This document shows positions 1 to 5,544 of a stretch of 14,147 nucleotides of DNA, in pieces. Each line of letters starts with the position of its first letter. The first letter of the stretch is position 1. Below the pieces are notes generated by a model that did not search any database, had not been told where the DNA came from, and saw only the letters and a list, made by a program, of their open reading frames with translations. The DNA lies in contig CP070725.1 in assembly GCA_020350845.1 (NCBI GenBank), positions 304,473 through 318,619 on the forward strand, in the 5' to 3' direction. Source of the stretch: Candidatus Bipolaricaulota bacterium. GTDB taxonomy: Bacteria; Bipolaricaulota; Bipolaricaulia; UBA7950; UBA9294. Both the position numbers and the translations under genes were made by a program.

Positions 1-751
1 GCTTCGGCGACAGCCTCTGCGGTAGGTCCTTCTCGCAGACGAGGTCGTCCACAAGCCTTGCCTCTTGGGCATCACGGTCGATCACGGGGGTCTCATCGAT
101 CGCGCCAAGGACATCCTCCCGCGTCAGTCCCCTCCCAGAGGCGATCGCTTCGACGAGCTGTGAGAACAGGTCGTCGGCCAACCAGTTCGCCATTTCGCGA
201 GCCTGCTCGGACATCTCCGTTCTCGTGAGCATATCTGACGCCGTCTTGTACGGGCTGATCTGAACGAAGTCCGCCTCGAGACCGGCCCGTTTCAAGGCAT
301 CCGCGAGGAACAGATACCGCTGCGCGAGTCCGAGGGGCTCGATGCGTCCTCCCGGTTGCAGGAGGACCGTATCACAGGCGCTCGCGATGTAGTACCGCGG
401 GGTATCGTACGCAGTTCCCCAGGCAACGACCCGCTTCCCCGAGCGCTGCAAGCGCTGTATCCCGTCGCGCACGGTCTGCTGCGCCGCCCACGAGAGCCTG
501 AGCGGGTGCAGATGGAGGACGACGCCCTTGATGCGACCATCACCGGCGACACGCTCCAGCTGCTGGTCGAGCTCGAGAAGGGACAGCGGCTTGGGCAGGA
601 AGCGCCGCAACAGCCCGCGTCTCGCCGGCGGAAGCGCGGGCATCTCCCCCGCGAGAATGAACTGCACATAGTGCGGTGCGGGAAGGGTTCGCAACACCAG
701 GTTCCCGAGAACGCGCAGGATCAACCCGACCAAACGTACGACCATTCCCAT
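1..751 (-). CDS. sppA: Signal peptide peptidase SppA, membrane protease (partial, C-terminal part beyond left edge)
   Basis: Member of the SppA (protease IV, S49) family, which cuts leftover signal peptides and membrane-protein fragments in the inner membrane. The visible 250 residues are the N-terminal part. Residues 3-23 form a hydrophobic, arginine-dotted helix that could anchor the protein. A ClpP-like fold follows (GRIKGVVLHL at 72-81, GKRVVAWG at 105-112, YYIASACDTVLLQPGG at 120-135). The stretch SPYKTASD followed by RTEMSEQARE (about 166-186) matches the family's catalytic-lysine region, giving K169 as the likely general base. The nucleophilic serine would lie beyond the window. The start is ATG at 751 or 745; GGAGG lies 6 bases before the second, and an upstream AGGAGG is 10 bases before the first. 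It is the last visible gene of the ECF sigma operon, 91 bases after the preceding gene. In Bacillus subtilis sppA belongs to the SigW ECF regulon, so the pairing makes sense. Confidence 0.88.
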   Translation of the reverse strand, partial: MGMVVRLVGLILRVLGNLVLRTLPAPHYVQFILAGEMPALPPARRGLLRRFLPKPLSLLELDQQLERVAGDGRIKGVVLHLHPLRLSWAAQQTVRDGIQRLQRSGKRVVAWGTAYDTPRYYIASACDTVLLQPGGRIEPLGLAQRYLFLADALKRAGLEADFVQISPYKTASDMLTRTEMSEQAREMANWLADDLFSQLVEAIASGRGLTREDVLGAIDETPVIDRDAQEARLVDDLVCEKDLPQRLSPK

Positions 752-790
752 CCTCCATCGACCTCCTCTTGCATCGTCCCCTCAAACGGC

Positions 791-819
791 TTCCGCCGCC
801 GACATGAGCGGCGACGGAA
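791..819 (-). other. Intercistronic stem-loop before sppA
   Basis: Two arms (791-801 and 809-819) pair over 11 positions with a 7-base loop; on the minus-strand transcript one pair is a G-U wobble. No U-run follows, so it is not a standard intrinsic terminator. It sits in the only sizeable gap of the sigma operon and could stabilise or attenuate the mRNA between the upstream genes and sppA. Pairing is seen directly; the role is inferred. Confidence 0.45.
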
Positions 820-842
820 AGGCGAACATCATCTCGTGCGAC

Positions 843-1118
843 CTACCGACGGATCCGAAAGGACCCGAGAAACGGCGCCATGCTGCGAAACTTCCGCGTG
901 AACTCCTCGACCTCGGGCTCCTCGATCCCGCTCCGAAGCAGTCGTCGTCGGAAGCGCCGCGTCGCGAGCTCGCGCTTGACGACGAAGCCCAGCGCAGTTT
1001 CCGCGACGGCGAACAGGATGCGGAATGCCCCGACCAAGGCGACGACAACCAGCAGGAGCATCGTGAGGGCCGTACTGACGCCGCGGAAGAGCATTCGCGC
1101 AACCCGGAAGACGCTCAT
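843..1118 (-). CDS. Small membrane protein of the sigma-factor operon, unknown function
   Basis: This 91-residue protein is not one I recognise. Residues about 16-48 are strongly hydrophobic (TALTMLLLVVVALVG and then FRILFAVAETALGFVV), enough for one long or two short membrane helices. The rest, from about residue 49, is a highly charged tail rich in arginine and glutamate, predicted to be cytoplasmic. The ATG overlaps the stop of the preceding gene by 4 bases (ATGA), which implies coupled translation. sppA follows on the same strand. A small membrane partner next to an SppA-type protease could be an adaptor or regulator, as with the small protein YteJ/SppI encoded beside sppA in Bacillus, but I see no clear sequence match to it. 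Confidence 0.75.
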   Translation of the reverse strand: MSVFRVARMLFRGVSTALTMLLLVVVALVGAFRILFAVAETALGFVVKRELATRRFRRRLLRSGIEEPEVEEFTRKFRSMAPFLGSFRIRR

Positions 1119-1549
1119 CCGTCGTCGCCGGAGCGGGCAAGCCCTCCGAGATCGAGTCCCTTCTTCCCGAGCACGTCGCGAAGGTTGATCATGTACCCCC
1201 GCGCCATATCCAGCGCTTGGTCTTCCGGGATGCCCGCCTCGATGAGCTTCTTGTAGAACTTGGCCACTGCGTCGGCCATGTTCTCGGCCGCAGCGGGGGA
1301 GTAGAGAACGTCCCGCAGCCCACCGAGCAGCTCCGGAATCTTGTCGGCGACAACGCCCAGGAGCTCGGAAACCTTGTCGACGTCGGGCAGCGGGATGTGC
1401 GACGGCATCCTCGAGCCTCCGTCGTCGGACTCGTCGCGCTCCTGCCGCGCCTCACGATGCCGCTTCATCTCCGCCTTCGCCTTGGCGATCTCCTCGTCCA
1501 CGCGGGCGTAGATTTCGTCGAGCTTCTTGCCATACCCTTCGTCAGTCAC
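1115..1549 (-). CDS. Helical cytoplasmic protein of the sigma-factor operon, unknown function
   Basis: 144 residues, no signal peptide or membrane segment. Residues 8-45 are a charged, probably coiled helix (KKLDEIYARVDEEIAKAKAE and on). A short proline linker follows near 52-56, then a second, amphipathic helical part at 57-135 (DKVSELLGVVADKIPELLGG; later KFYKKLIEAGIPEDQALDMA). No catalytic or metal motif is visible and I do not recognise the family. The start is GTG at 1549; it overlaps the end of the anti-sigma gene by 8 bases, and the 3' end overlaps the small membrane gene by 4. Such overlaps argue that it is translated with them and takes part in the same response. The helix content suggests a protein-protein interaction role, but that is inference. 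Confidence 0.8.
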   Translation of the reverse strand: MTDEGYGKKLDEIYARVDEEIAKAKAEMKRHREARQERDESDDGGSRMPSHIPLPDVDKVSELLGVVADKIPELLGGLRDVLYSPAAAENMADAVAKFYKKLIEAGIPEDQALDMARGYMINLRDVLGKKGLDLGGLARSGDDG

Positions 1550-1925
1550 GTTCGGTTCCCCCTTGTTGCAGACGGAACAGAGGCACCTTGCGACCGAGGA
1601 TCCTCAGGTCGCCCTGCAGCGGATCGCCTCGCCCGCTTGCGGACATCCCCATCGAAAGCCCGAGCAGGAACGAGCCGACATCGATCCCCGGTGCGCCGCT
1701 GCGCTTGGCGCTCTCGGTGACCGTCTCGCGAAGCTCCGTCGGAGCTCCGGGAACCGTCCCGAGCGCCGCTTGAAGGTCCATCGCAAGTGGGACCATGCGC
1801 GCCAGCTCCGCGCGACACGGATCGCATGTCGCCAAGTGCATCGCGAGCTCGCCACTCTCCTCATCGGAGAGTGATCCCGCGACATACCAGGGGATCAGCT
1901 CTTCCGCTCGTTCACAATCGGTCAT
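1542..1925 (-). CDS. Zinc-finger (zf-HC2/ZAS) anti-sigma factor
   Basis: Anti-sigma factors of this type bind the partner ECF sigma factor and keep it off RNA polymerase until a signal releases it. The N-terminal domain has the zinc-binding pattern: C4, then H30-x3-C34-x2-C37 within the stretch HLATCDPCRAEL. Length is 127 residues. After residue 45 there is no convincing membrane helix; residues 82-96 (VGSFLLGLSMGMSAS) are only weakly hydrophobic. It is therefore probably a soluble anti-sigma factor, which may sense a cytoplasmic cue such as redox state or be controlled by the downstream proteins. The ATG overlaps the sigma stop by 4 bases, the usual arrangement that keeps the pair in fixed ratio. 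The family call is firm; the signal is unknown. Confidence 0.88.
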   Translation of the reverse strand: MTDCERAEELIPWYVAGSLSDEESGELAMHLATCDPCRAELARMVPLAMDLQAALGTVPGAPTELRETVTESAKRSGAPGIDVGSFLLGLSMGMSASGRGDPLQGDLRILGRKVPLFRLQQGGTERD

Positions 1926-2425
1926 CTCAGGTACTCCAGCAACGCTCTCTTCGCGTGGTACATTCTCGACTTCACGGTCCCCTCGGGGATCTCCATCATG
2001 GATGCGATGTCACGATACGACAGGCCTTCGTAGAACGCCAAGAAGACCACCTCGCGCTGCTCTTCCGGCAATCGGTCCAGCGCCGCGAGAACACGCTCCT
2101 GGCGAGTGATCGCAATCGCCGGGTCAGGCTCCACCATCGGCGGCAGCTGATCGCGCGCCGCCCGCGCCTCACGGCGCAGGAGACTGAGCGCCTGATTGCG
2201 TGCGATGCCGAACACCCACGTTGAAACCTTGGACGTGCCACGGAAGCGCTGCGCGCCCTTCCACACGGCAAGAAGCGTCTCTTGGACAACATCCTCCGCG
2301 AGATGCCTCGATCGTAGCATCGTGAGGGCGAAGCGATGGATGCGGTCGGCATACGCGTTGTAGAACTGGTGAAAGGCGGCCTCGTCGCCGGCGGCAATGC
2401 GGGCAAGCGTGTCGCGTTCATCCAC
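1922..2425 (-). CDS. ECF-type RNA polymerase sigma factor (sigma-70 family, group 4)
   Basis: 167 residues, normal for an ECF sigma factor. Region 2 spans about 16-85 and includes the polymerase-binding and -10 recognition part (HLAEDVVQETLLAVWKGAQRF, residues 41-61, and VSTWVFGIARNQAL). A short linker rich in proline follows near 94-102. Region 4 (about 108-165) has the helix-turn-helix GLSYRDIASMMEIPEGTVKS that reads the -35 element. The start is GTG at 2425: TAGGAGG at 2434-2440 lies 8 bases upstream, while the ATG four bases inside is in another frame. The ribosome-binding site contains the TAG stop of the upstream small ORF, so the two are probably coupled. The next gene is its anti-sigma factor. 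Auto-regulation is common for such pairs, but the target promoter is not proven here. Confidence 0.95.
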   Translation of the reverse strand: MDERDTLARIAAGDEAAFHQFYNAYADRIHRFALTMLRSRHLAEDVVQETLLAVWKGAQRFRGTSKVSTWVFGIARNQALSLLRREARAARDQLPPMVEPDPAIAITRQERVLAALDRLPEEQREVVFLAFYEGLSYRDIASMMEIPEGTVKSRMYHAKRALLEYLR

Positions 2426-2433
2426 CAGACGCC

Positions 2434-2440
2434 CCTCCTA
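2434..2440 (-). promoter_or_regulatory. Ribosome-binding site of the sigma gene overlapping the upstream stop codon
   Basis: TAGGAGG on the minus strand, 8 bases before the GTG start at 2425. Its first three bases are the stop codon of the 60-residue upstream ORF, so a terminating ribosome would sit on the site that starts the sigma factor. This fixes the GTG start. Confidence 0.75.
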
Positions 2441-2620
2441 CGCGTGGCTGCATGCTTCGAGCGACCCACGAGTCTCGCGTCGCAGGGCGACGTTGCTCTT
2501 CTGCTTCGTGTTGCGTGCGCGGGACGCGCTCGTCGCATCCGACGCGGACCTCCGCAGCAGTTCGCGGTATCGCATCAGCCCCGGGTCGATCTCGATTCTA
2601 CCCCAGAAGCGCCCTGCCAT
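2438..2620 (-). CDS. Small basic protein encoded just before the ECF sigma factor
   Basis: A 60-residue ORF starting at ATG 2620 with a near-ideal AAAGGAGGG site, AGGAGG ending 6 bases before the ATG. A longer in-frame start at 2671 lacks such a site. The protein is very rich in arginine and serine (LMRYRELLRRSASDATSASR) with no membrane segment or metal motif; I recognise no family. Its stop lies inside the ribosome-binding site of the sigma gene, 12 bases before the GTG. It may be a real small protein of the stress operon or a leader peptide that controls sigma translation. The strong ribosome-binding site supports translation; the low-complexity composition leaves doubt about a folded product. 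Confidence 0.55.
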   Translation of the reverse strand: MAGRFWGRIEIDPGLMRYRELLRRSASDATSASRARNTKQKSNVALRRETRGSLEACSHA

Positions 2621-2625
2621 GGCTT

Positions 2626-2634
2626 CCCTCCTTT
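2626..2634 (-). promoter_or_regulatory. Strong Shine-Dalgarno for the small ORF ahead of the sigma gene
   Basis: AAAGGAGGG on the minus strand, its AGGAGG core 6 bases before the ATG at 2620. It is one of the best ribosome-binding sites in the window and decides the start of the 60-residue ORF. Confidence 0.65.
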
Positions 2635-2674
2635 CGGAAGGTAGGTCGCCGCAAGTCGCTTCGAGGTTCACTGT

Positions 2675-2710
2675 CGCCCGCTGGGCGCGGTGTACGACCC
2701 GCTCTGCGGG
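2675..2710 (-). other. Two tandem short hairpins between the aminotransferase and the sigma operon
   Basis: Two perfect 5-base stems with 3-base loops lie in the 93-base gap: CGCCC/GGGCG at 2675-2687 and CCCGC/GCGGG at 2698-2710. The second begins 4 bases after the aminotransferase stop. Neither has a U-run, so termination would be weak or factor-dependent. A possible ECF-like -35 (TGAACC, 2665-2670) comes next on the minus strand, but I see no clear -10. Confidence 0.3.
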
Positions 2711-2713
2711 CTG

Positions 2714-3886
2714 CTACGCGGCTTCGTCGAAGACCTCCGCGAGTGCGCGTCGGGCCGTCCCTCGCCGCACGGGATGCCCGCACGCCGCGAGTCCCTCTTC
2801 CACTGCGGCGACCGTGTCCGCGAGGATCCCGCGGTCGACGGCCCCCATGTGACCGATGCGGAAGCTCCGGGTACGGATCTTCGGATGAAGCCCTCCGGCG
2901 ATCACCGCGCCGGCCGCGCGAACCGCAGGAAGGAGAGCACCGAGCTCGATGCCCTCCGGAAGGAATGCGCAGGTCAGCGTCGACGCTGCGATCTCTTCCC
3001 GCACGGGCACGATCGAGACATCGAGCGCGTGCAGCGCCGCGCGGCAGGCTGCACCCAGCAGGCGATGGCGCTCCATGCGTCTGTCGAGGCCTTCCTCGAC
3101 GGCGAGTGACAGCGACTCCGCCAGTGCCGCCACCAGTCCCACAGCGGGGGTTCCGAAGTATCCCGGCGTCCCTGCCTCGTATCCCTCCATGATCGGGAGC
3201 CAGTTCCCCCAGTCGACGTAGTACGAGCGGACGGGCGTCCGACGGCGGCTCCAGGCATCGAGGGCCTCGGGCGAGGCAACGAGCAATGCGAGACCGGCCG
3301 GAGCGGCGAGCGCCTTCTGCGAGGCCGTGAGCGCGAGGTCGATTCCCCACGACTCCTGAGCGAGAGGCTCTCCGCCCACGGAACAGACGCCGTCAAGGAT
3401 CGTCAGCGCCCCATGATCTCTCGCGAGCGCTGCGATCGGCGCCGGATCGCACCGCACGCCCGTCGACGTGTCGACGTGGGTCACGGTGACAACCTTGACC
3501 GCGTGGCGCTCGAGTGCAGCGGCAACCGCATCGAAACTCACGGTCTCCCCAGCCTCGGCGCGAAGCACATGAGCTTCCGCTCCGAGGCGTTCCGCAATCG
3601 CCGCGAAACGATCGCCGAAGACCCCTGTGCTGATCACGAGAACCGCGTCTCCGGTCTCGATCAGGTTGGCGGCAGCCGCCTCCATCGCAAGGGTCCCCGA
3701 CCCGGCGAGGATGAACGGCTGCCCGGAGGGAGCACCGAAGAGCACCCTTGTTCTCCGCAGCGCATCGCCGAACGAGTCGACGAACGTGGGAGAGAGGTGG
3801 CTCCGCGCGGGGGCACCGCTTGCCGCGCGAACGGAGTCCGGAAGGTCCACGGGGCCGGGGATCATCAGGTGGGGTCGATCGCTCAT
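2714..3886 (-). CDS. Class V aminotransferase, alanine-glyoxylate / serine-pyruvate type
   Basis: PLP-dependent aminotransferase of fold type I, 390 residues, a normal length. It begins MIPGPVDLPDSV (8-19), the family's N-terminal signature. GSGT at 62-65 binds the cofactor phosphate, THVDTSTG at 136-143 stacks by the ring, LDGVCSVGG (164-172) carries D165 that pairs with the pyridine nitrogen, and TASQKAL holds the Schiff-base lysine K191. GTPGYFGTPAV near 239-249 fits the substrate-side loop. The likely reaction moves an amino group from alanine or serine to glyoxylate, giving glycine. The ATG overlaps the stop of the aldolase gene by 4 bases; that aldolase resembles a glyoxylate-forming enzyme, which supports a glyoxylate role. 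Other family members act on phosphonopyruvate, serine-glyoxylate or hydrogenase substrates, so the exact donor is uncertain. Confidence 0.88.
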   Translation of the reverse strand: MSDRPHLMIPGPVDLPDSVRAASGAPARSHLSPTFVDSFGDALRRTRVLFGAPSGQPFILAGSGTLAMEAAAANLIETGDAVLVISTGVFGDRFAAIAERLGAEAHVLRAEAGETVSFDAVAAALERHAVKVVTVTHVDTSTGVRCDPAPIAALARDHGALTILDGVCSVGGEPLAQESWGIDLALTASQKALAAPAGLALLVASPEALDAWSRRRTPVRSYYVDWGNWLPIMEGYEAGTPGYFGTPAVGLVAALAESLSLAVEEGLDRRMERHRLLGAACRAALHALDVSIVPVREEIAASTLTCAFLPEGIELGALLPAVRAAGAVIAGGLHPKIRTRSFRIGHMGAVDRGILADTVAAVEEGLAACGHPVRRGTARRALAEVFDEAA

Positions 3887-4821
3887 CGCACCTCCTCCGA
3901 AGCCGGGAGCAGACCTGCTCGCCGGAGAACTGTCGTCAACTCACCGCGACCACCCTCGGACAGCGACTCCAGCGGCGGTCGCGGCGCACCGCCGGTGAGC
4001 CCGAGAACGTCGAGCGCCGCCTTCAGCCCGGAGGGTCCCCAGCGCCGAGTGATCGCCTCGTTCACAGGGATCAGACGCCCTTGAAGCTCACGGGCATCGT
4101 CCCACGCTCCGTCGCGTGCGAGCGACCACAGGCGAAGGCACGACTCCGGGGCGATGTTGGCGAGAGCAAGCACCCCGCCGGACGCCCCGGCGGCGAGAGC
4201 AGGGACGAAGAATCCTGCCGATCCCGCGAGGACGGAGAACGAAGGGGAAGCCTCCCGACGGACGAAGGCGAGCTTCCCGAGGTCGCCGCTCGAATCTTTG
4301 ATCCCCACGACGCCCTCGAGCCGAGCGAGACGGACGATCGCCGACGGGGCGAGATCAAGCCCGGTGTAGGCGGGCATGTTGTATACCAGTAAGGGCATTC
4401 CCGCACCCTCGACAACCGCCCGATAGTGCGCCACGAGCGCGTCCTCGGAGGTCACACGGCGGTAGTAATACGGAGGGAGGACCAGCGCTGCGTCGGCGCC
4501 CGCCTTCTTCGCTGCCCGTGCCGCCGCCACGGTGAGTGCCGTCGAGTGCCGCCCGACGCCGGCAATCATCCAGCGATCCTCAGGGATCGCCGCGCGCGCG
4601 GCGCGAAGGACCGTCATGCTCTCCTCCTCCGAGAGAAGCGGCCCCTCGCCCGCCGATCCGAGGACGACGAAGCCGTGGAGGCCCGCCGCGATCCAGTGTC
4701 CCAAGTTGCGCGTCAGCCCGTCGCAGTCGACCGAGCCGTCCGCGTCAAACGGCGTCGGGATCGGAGAGAACACACCTTCGGGAGGGGAACCCACCGACTT
4801 CGCTCGTGCGCCCGTGTCCAT
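3883..4821 (-). CDS. DapA-family aldolase, 4-hydroxy-2-oxoglutarate aldolase-like
   Basis: Schiff-base (beta/alpha)8 aldolase of the DapA/NAL family, 312 residues. Visible family features: GVFSPIPTPFD at the N-terminus, GSAGE (55-59, phosphate/keto-acid loop), VYNMPAYTGLDL with catalytic Y147, and GIKDSSGD with Schiff-base K175. From recall, residues about 197-222 (VLAGSAGFF, GGVLALANI) and 245-280 (RLIPVNEAITRRWGPSGLK) closely follow human HOGA1, which splits 4-hydroxy-2-oxoglutarate into glyoxylate and pyruvate. That points to this activity rather than dihydrodipicolinate synthesis, but related keto-acid aldolases remain possible. I chose ATG 4821; a longer version would need TTG at 4851 and adds residues unlike the family. 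No Shine-Dalgarno precedes 4821, but TATACT ends 9 bases before it, so the mRNA may be leaderless. It overlaps the aminotransferase by 4 bases. Confidence 0.85.
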   Translation of the reverse strand: MDTGARAKSVGSPPEGVFSPIPTPFDADGSVDCDGLTRNLGHWIAAGLHGFVVLGSAGEGPLLSEEESMTVLRAARAAIPEDRWMIAGVGRHSTALTVAAARAAKKAGADAALVLPPYYYRRVTSEDALVAHYRAVVEGAGMPLLVYNMPAYTGLDLAPSAIVRLARLEGVVGIKDSSGDLGKLAFVRREASPSFSVLAGSAGFFVPALAAGASGGVLALANIAPESCLRLWSLARDGAWDDARELQGRLIPVNEAITRRWGPSGLKAALDVLGLTGGAPRPPLESLSEGGRGELTTVLRRAGLLPASEEVR

Positions 4822-4830
4822 ACGGTCGGC

Positions 4831-4836
4831 AGTATA
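4831..4836 (-). promoter_or_regulatory. Possible -10 element for a leaderless aldolase mRNA
   Basis: TATACT on the minus strand, 9 bases before ATG 4821, which would put the transcript start at or within a few bases of the ATG. No good -35 lies 16-18 bases upstream (a TTGCTT is only 13 away). No ribosome-binding site is visible, which fits leaderless translation. Confidence 0.4.
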
Positions 4837-4902
4837 CCGCCTTCGCGACAAGCAAGGACGGCCTCCGAGACGGCAAACGGCGGTCGATGGGGAGGCATCG
4901 AG

Positions 4903-5073
4903 CTACACCCGCGGATGCGCCAGCCGGCCAAGGAGGAAGAGGCACGCGCCGCCGAGGAGCAGACCGATGCCCAACGTGGTCCACAGCCCCGACGCCGCCG
5001 ACAGCCCCCGCCCGAGAAGCGGGACGCCGAGGATCGCCGTCACGATGCCCCATCGACAGGCCAGTATGCGCAT
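4903..5073 (-). CDS. Small two-helix membrane protein, unknown function
   Basis: A 56-residue ORF that is easy to miss. ATG 5073 follows AAGGGAGGG with about 4 bases between. The product has two hydrophobic stretches, residues about 10-30 (IVTAILGVPLLGRGLSAASG) and 33-52 (TLGIGLLLGGACLFLLGRLA), joined by a short turn. It has a basic N-terminus (MRILACRW) and ends LAHPRV. Such hairpins insert in the inner membrane. It lies between the zinc-ribbon gene and the aldolase on the same strand, 81 bases before the aldolase ATG. I do not recognise it. The membrane-like pattern plus ribosome-binding site make chance unlikely but not excluded. Confidence 0.6.
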   Translation of the reverse strand: MRILACRWGIVTAILGVPLLGRGLSAASGLWTTLGIGLLLGGACLFLLGRLAHPRV

Positions 5074-5215
5074 CGACCCTCCCTTCGAGCGGCCTCGACA
5101 GGAATCAGTGTCCCGCGGATGCCCTCGGCCGGGAAGGACGGAGGCGATGGCACGACACGCCGTTCGTCCCGAGCGAAGGGAACAGCGGCTCCATCGCTCG
5201 AGAAGCGTCCGGCAG

Positions 5216-5476
5216 CTACGATGCTTCGCTCAGATCGCGACGGCGTTTGCGGAAGCCGCAGGCGCGGCAGACCGAGTAGACGGGGATGACGCGGCGTTGA
5301 ATCTCCGGCATGTGTCCCTCATGGGGCCGCTGGAAGCCGTCGAGACGCGTGCGGTGCGTATGGACGAAGCTCTGGTCGTCGGCCTCGACCCGTGTGAGTC
5401 GCCCTCCGCACCGCGGGCAACGGCCGAGCCACAGACGGATCCAGCCCAACGGCCCGATGCGCGTCTCGGAGTCCAT
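5216..5476 (-). CDS. Small zinc-ribbon protein
   Basis: 86 residues with two CxxC knuckles, C20-P-R-C23-GG and C70-R-A-C73-G, spaced as in a four-cysteine zinc ribbon. Between them is a polar segment rich in histidine and arginine (HTHRTRLDGFQRP), and the protein ends basic (RKRRRDLSEAS). It may bind nucleic acid or act as a small metal-holding adaptor; no enzyme motif is present. The start is ATG 5476: an in-frame extension to 5668 would run into the GIN-protein gene and looks nothing like a protein domain. There is no Shine-Dalgarno, but a promoter with 17-base spacing sits just before the ATG, so it is probably translated from a leaderless mRNA. The exact family is not recognised. Confidence 0.72.
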   Translation of the reverse strand: MDSETRIGPLGWIRLWLGRCPRCGGRLTRVEADDQSFVHTHRTRLDGFQRPHEGHMPEIQRRVIPVYSVCRACGFRKRRRDLSEAS

Positions 5477-5486
5477 AGCAGGGACG

Positions 5487-5515
5487 AGTGTACGAGCGCG
5501 GGAGTCGGCGACCAA
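5487..5515 (-). promoter_or_regulatory. Sigma-70-type promoter for the zinc-ribbon gene, leaderless geometry
   Basis: -35 TTGGTC at 5510-5515 and -10 TACACT at 5487-5492 on the minus strand, exactly 17 bases apart. Transcription would begin near 5480, only a few bases before ATG 5476. No ribosome-binding site is present between them. The elements are seen; activity is inferred. Confidence 0.5.
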
Positions 5516-5544
5516 CCTCGGCACGCCGCGAGTCTGCTCCGAGA

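Noticed and set aside
356..901. 181-residue plus-strand ORF opposite sppA
   Set aside because: Antisense to a clear SppA reading frame; composition is arginine- and proline-rich with no domain, typical of a GC-rich shadow.
2660..2700. ECF-type autoregulated promoter (TGAACC) ahead of the sigma operon
   Set aside because: The -35-like sequence is present, but no convincing -10 is found at the right distance, so I do not list it as a promoter.
4822..4851. TTG start adding 10 residues to the aldolase
   Set aside because: The added residues are Arg-rich, outside the family and would contain the -10-like element; ATG 4821 is simpler.
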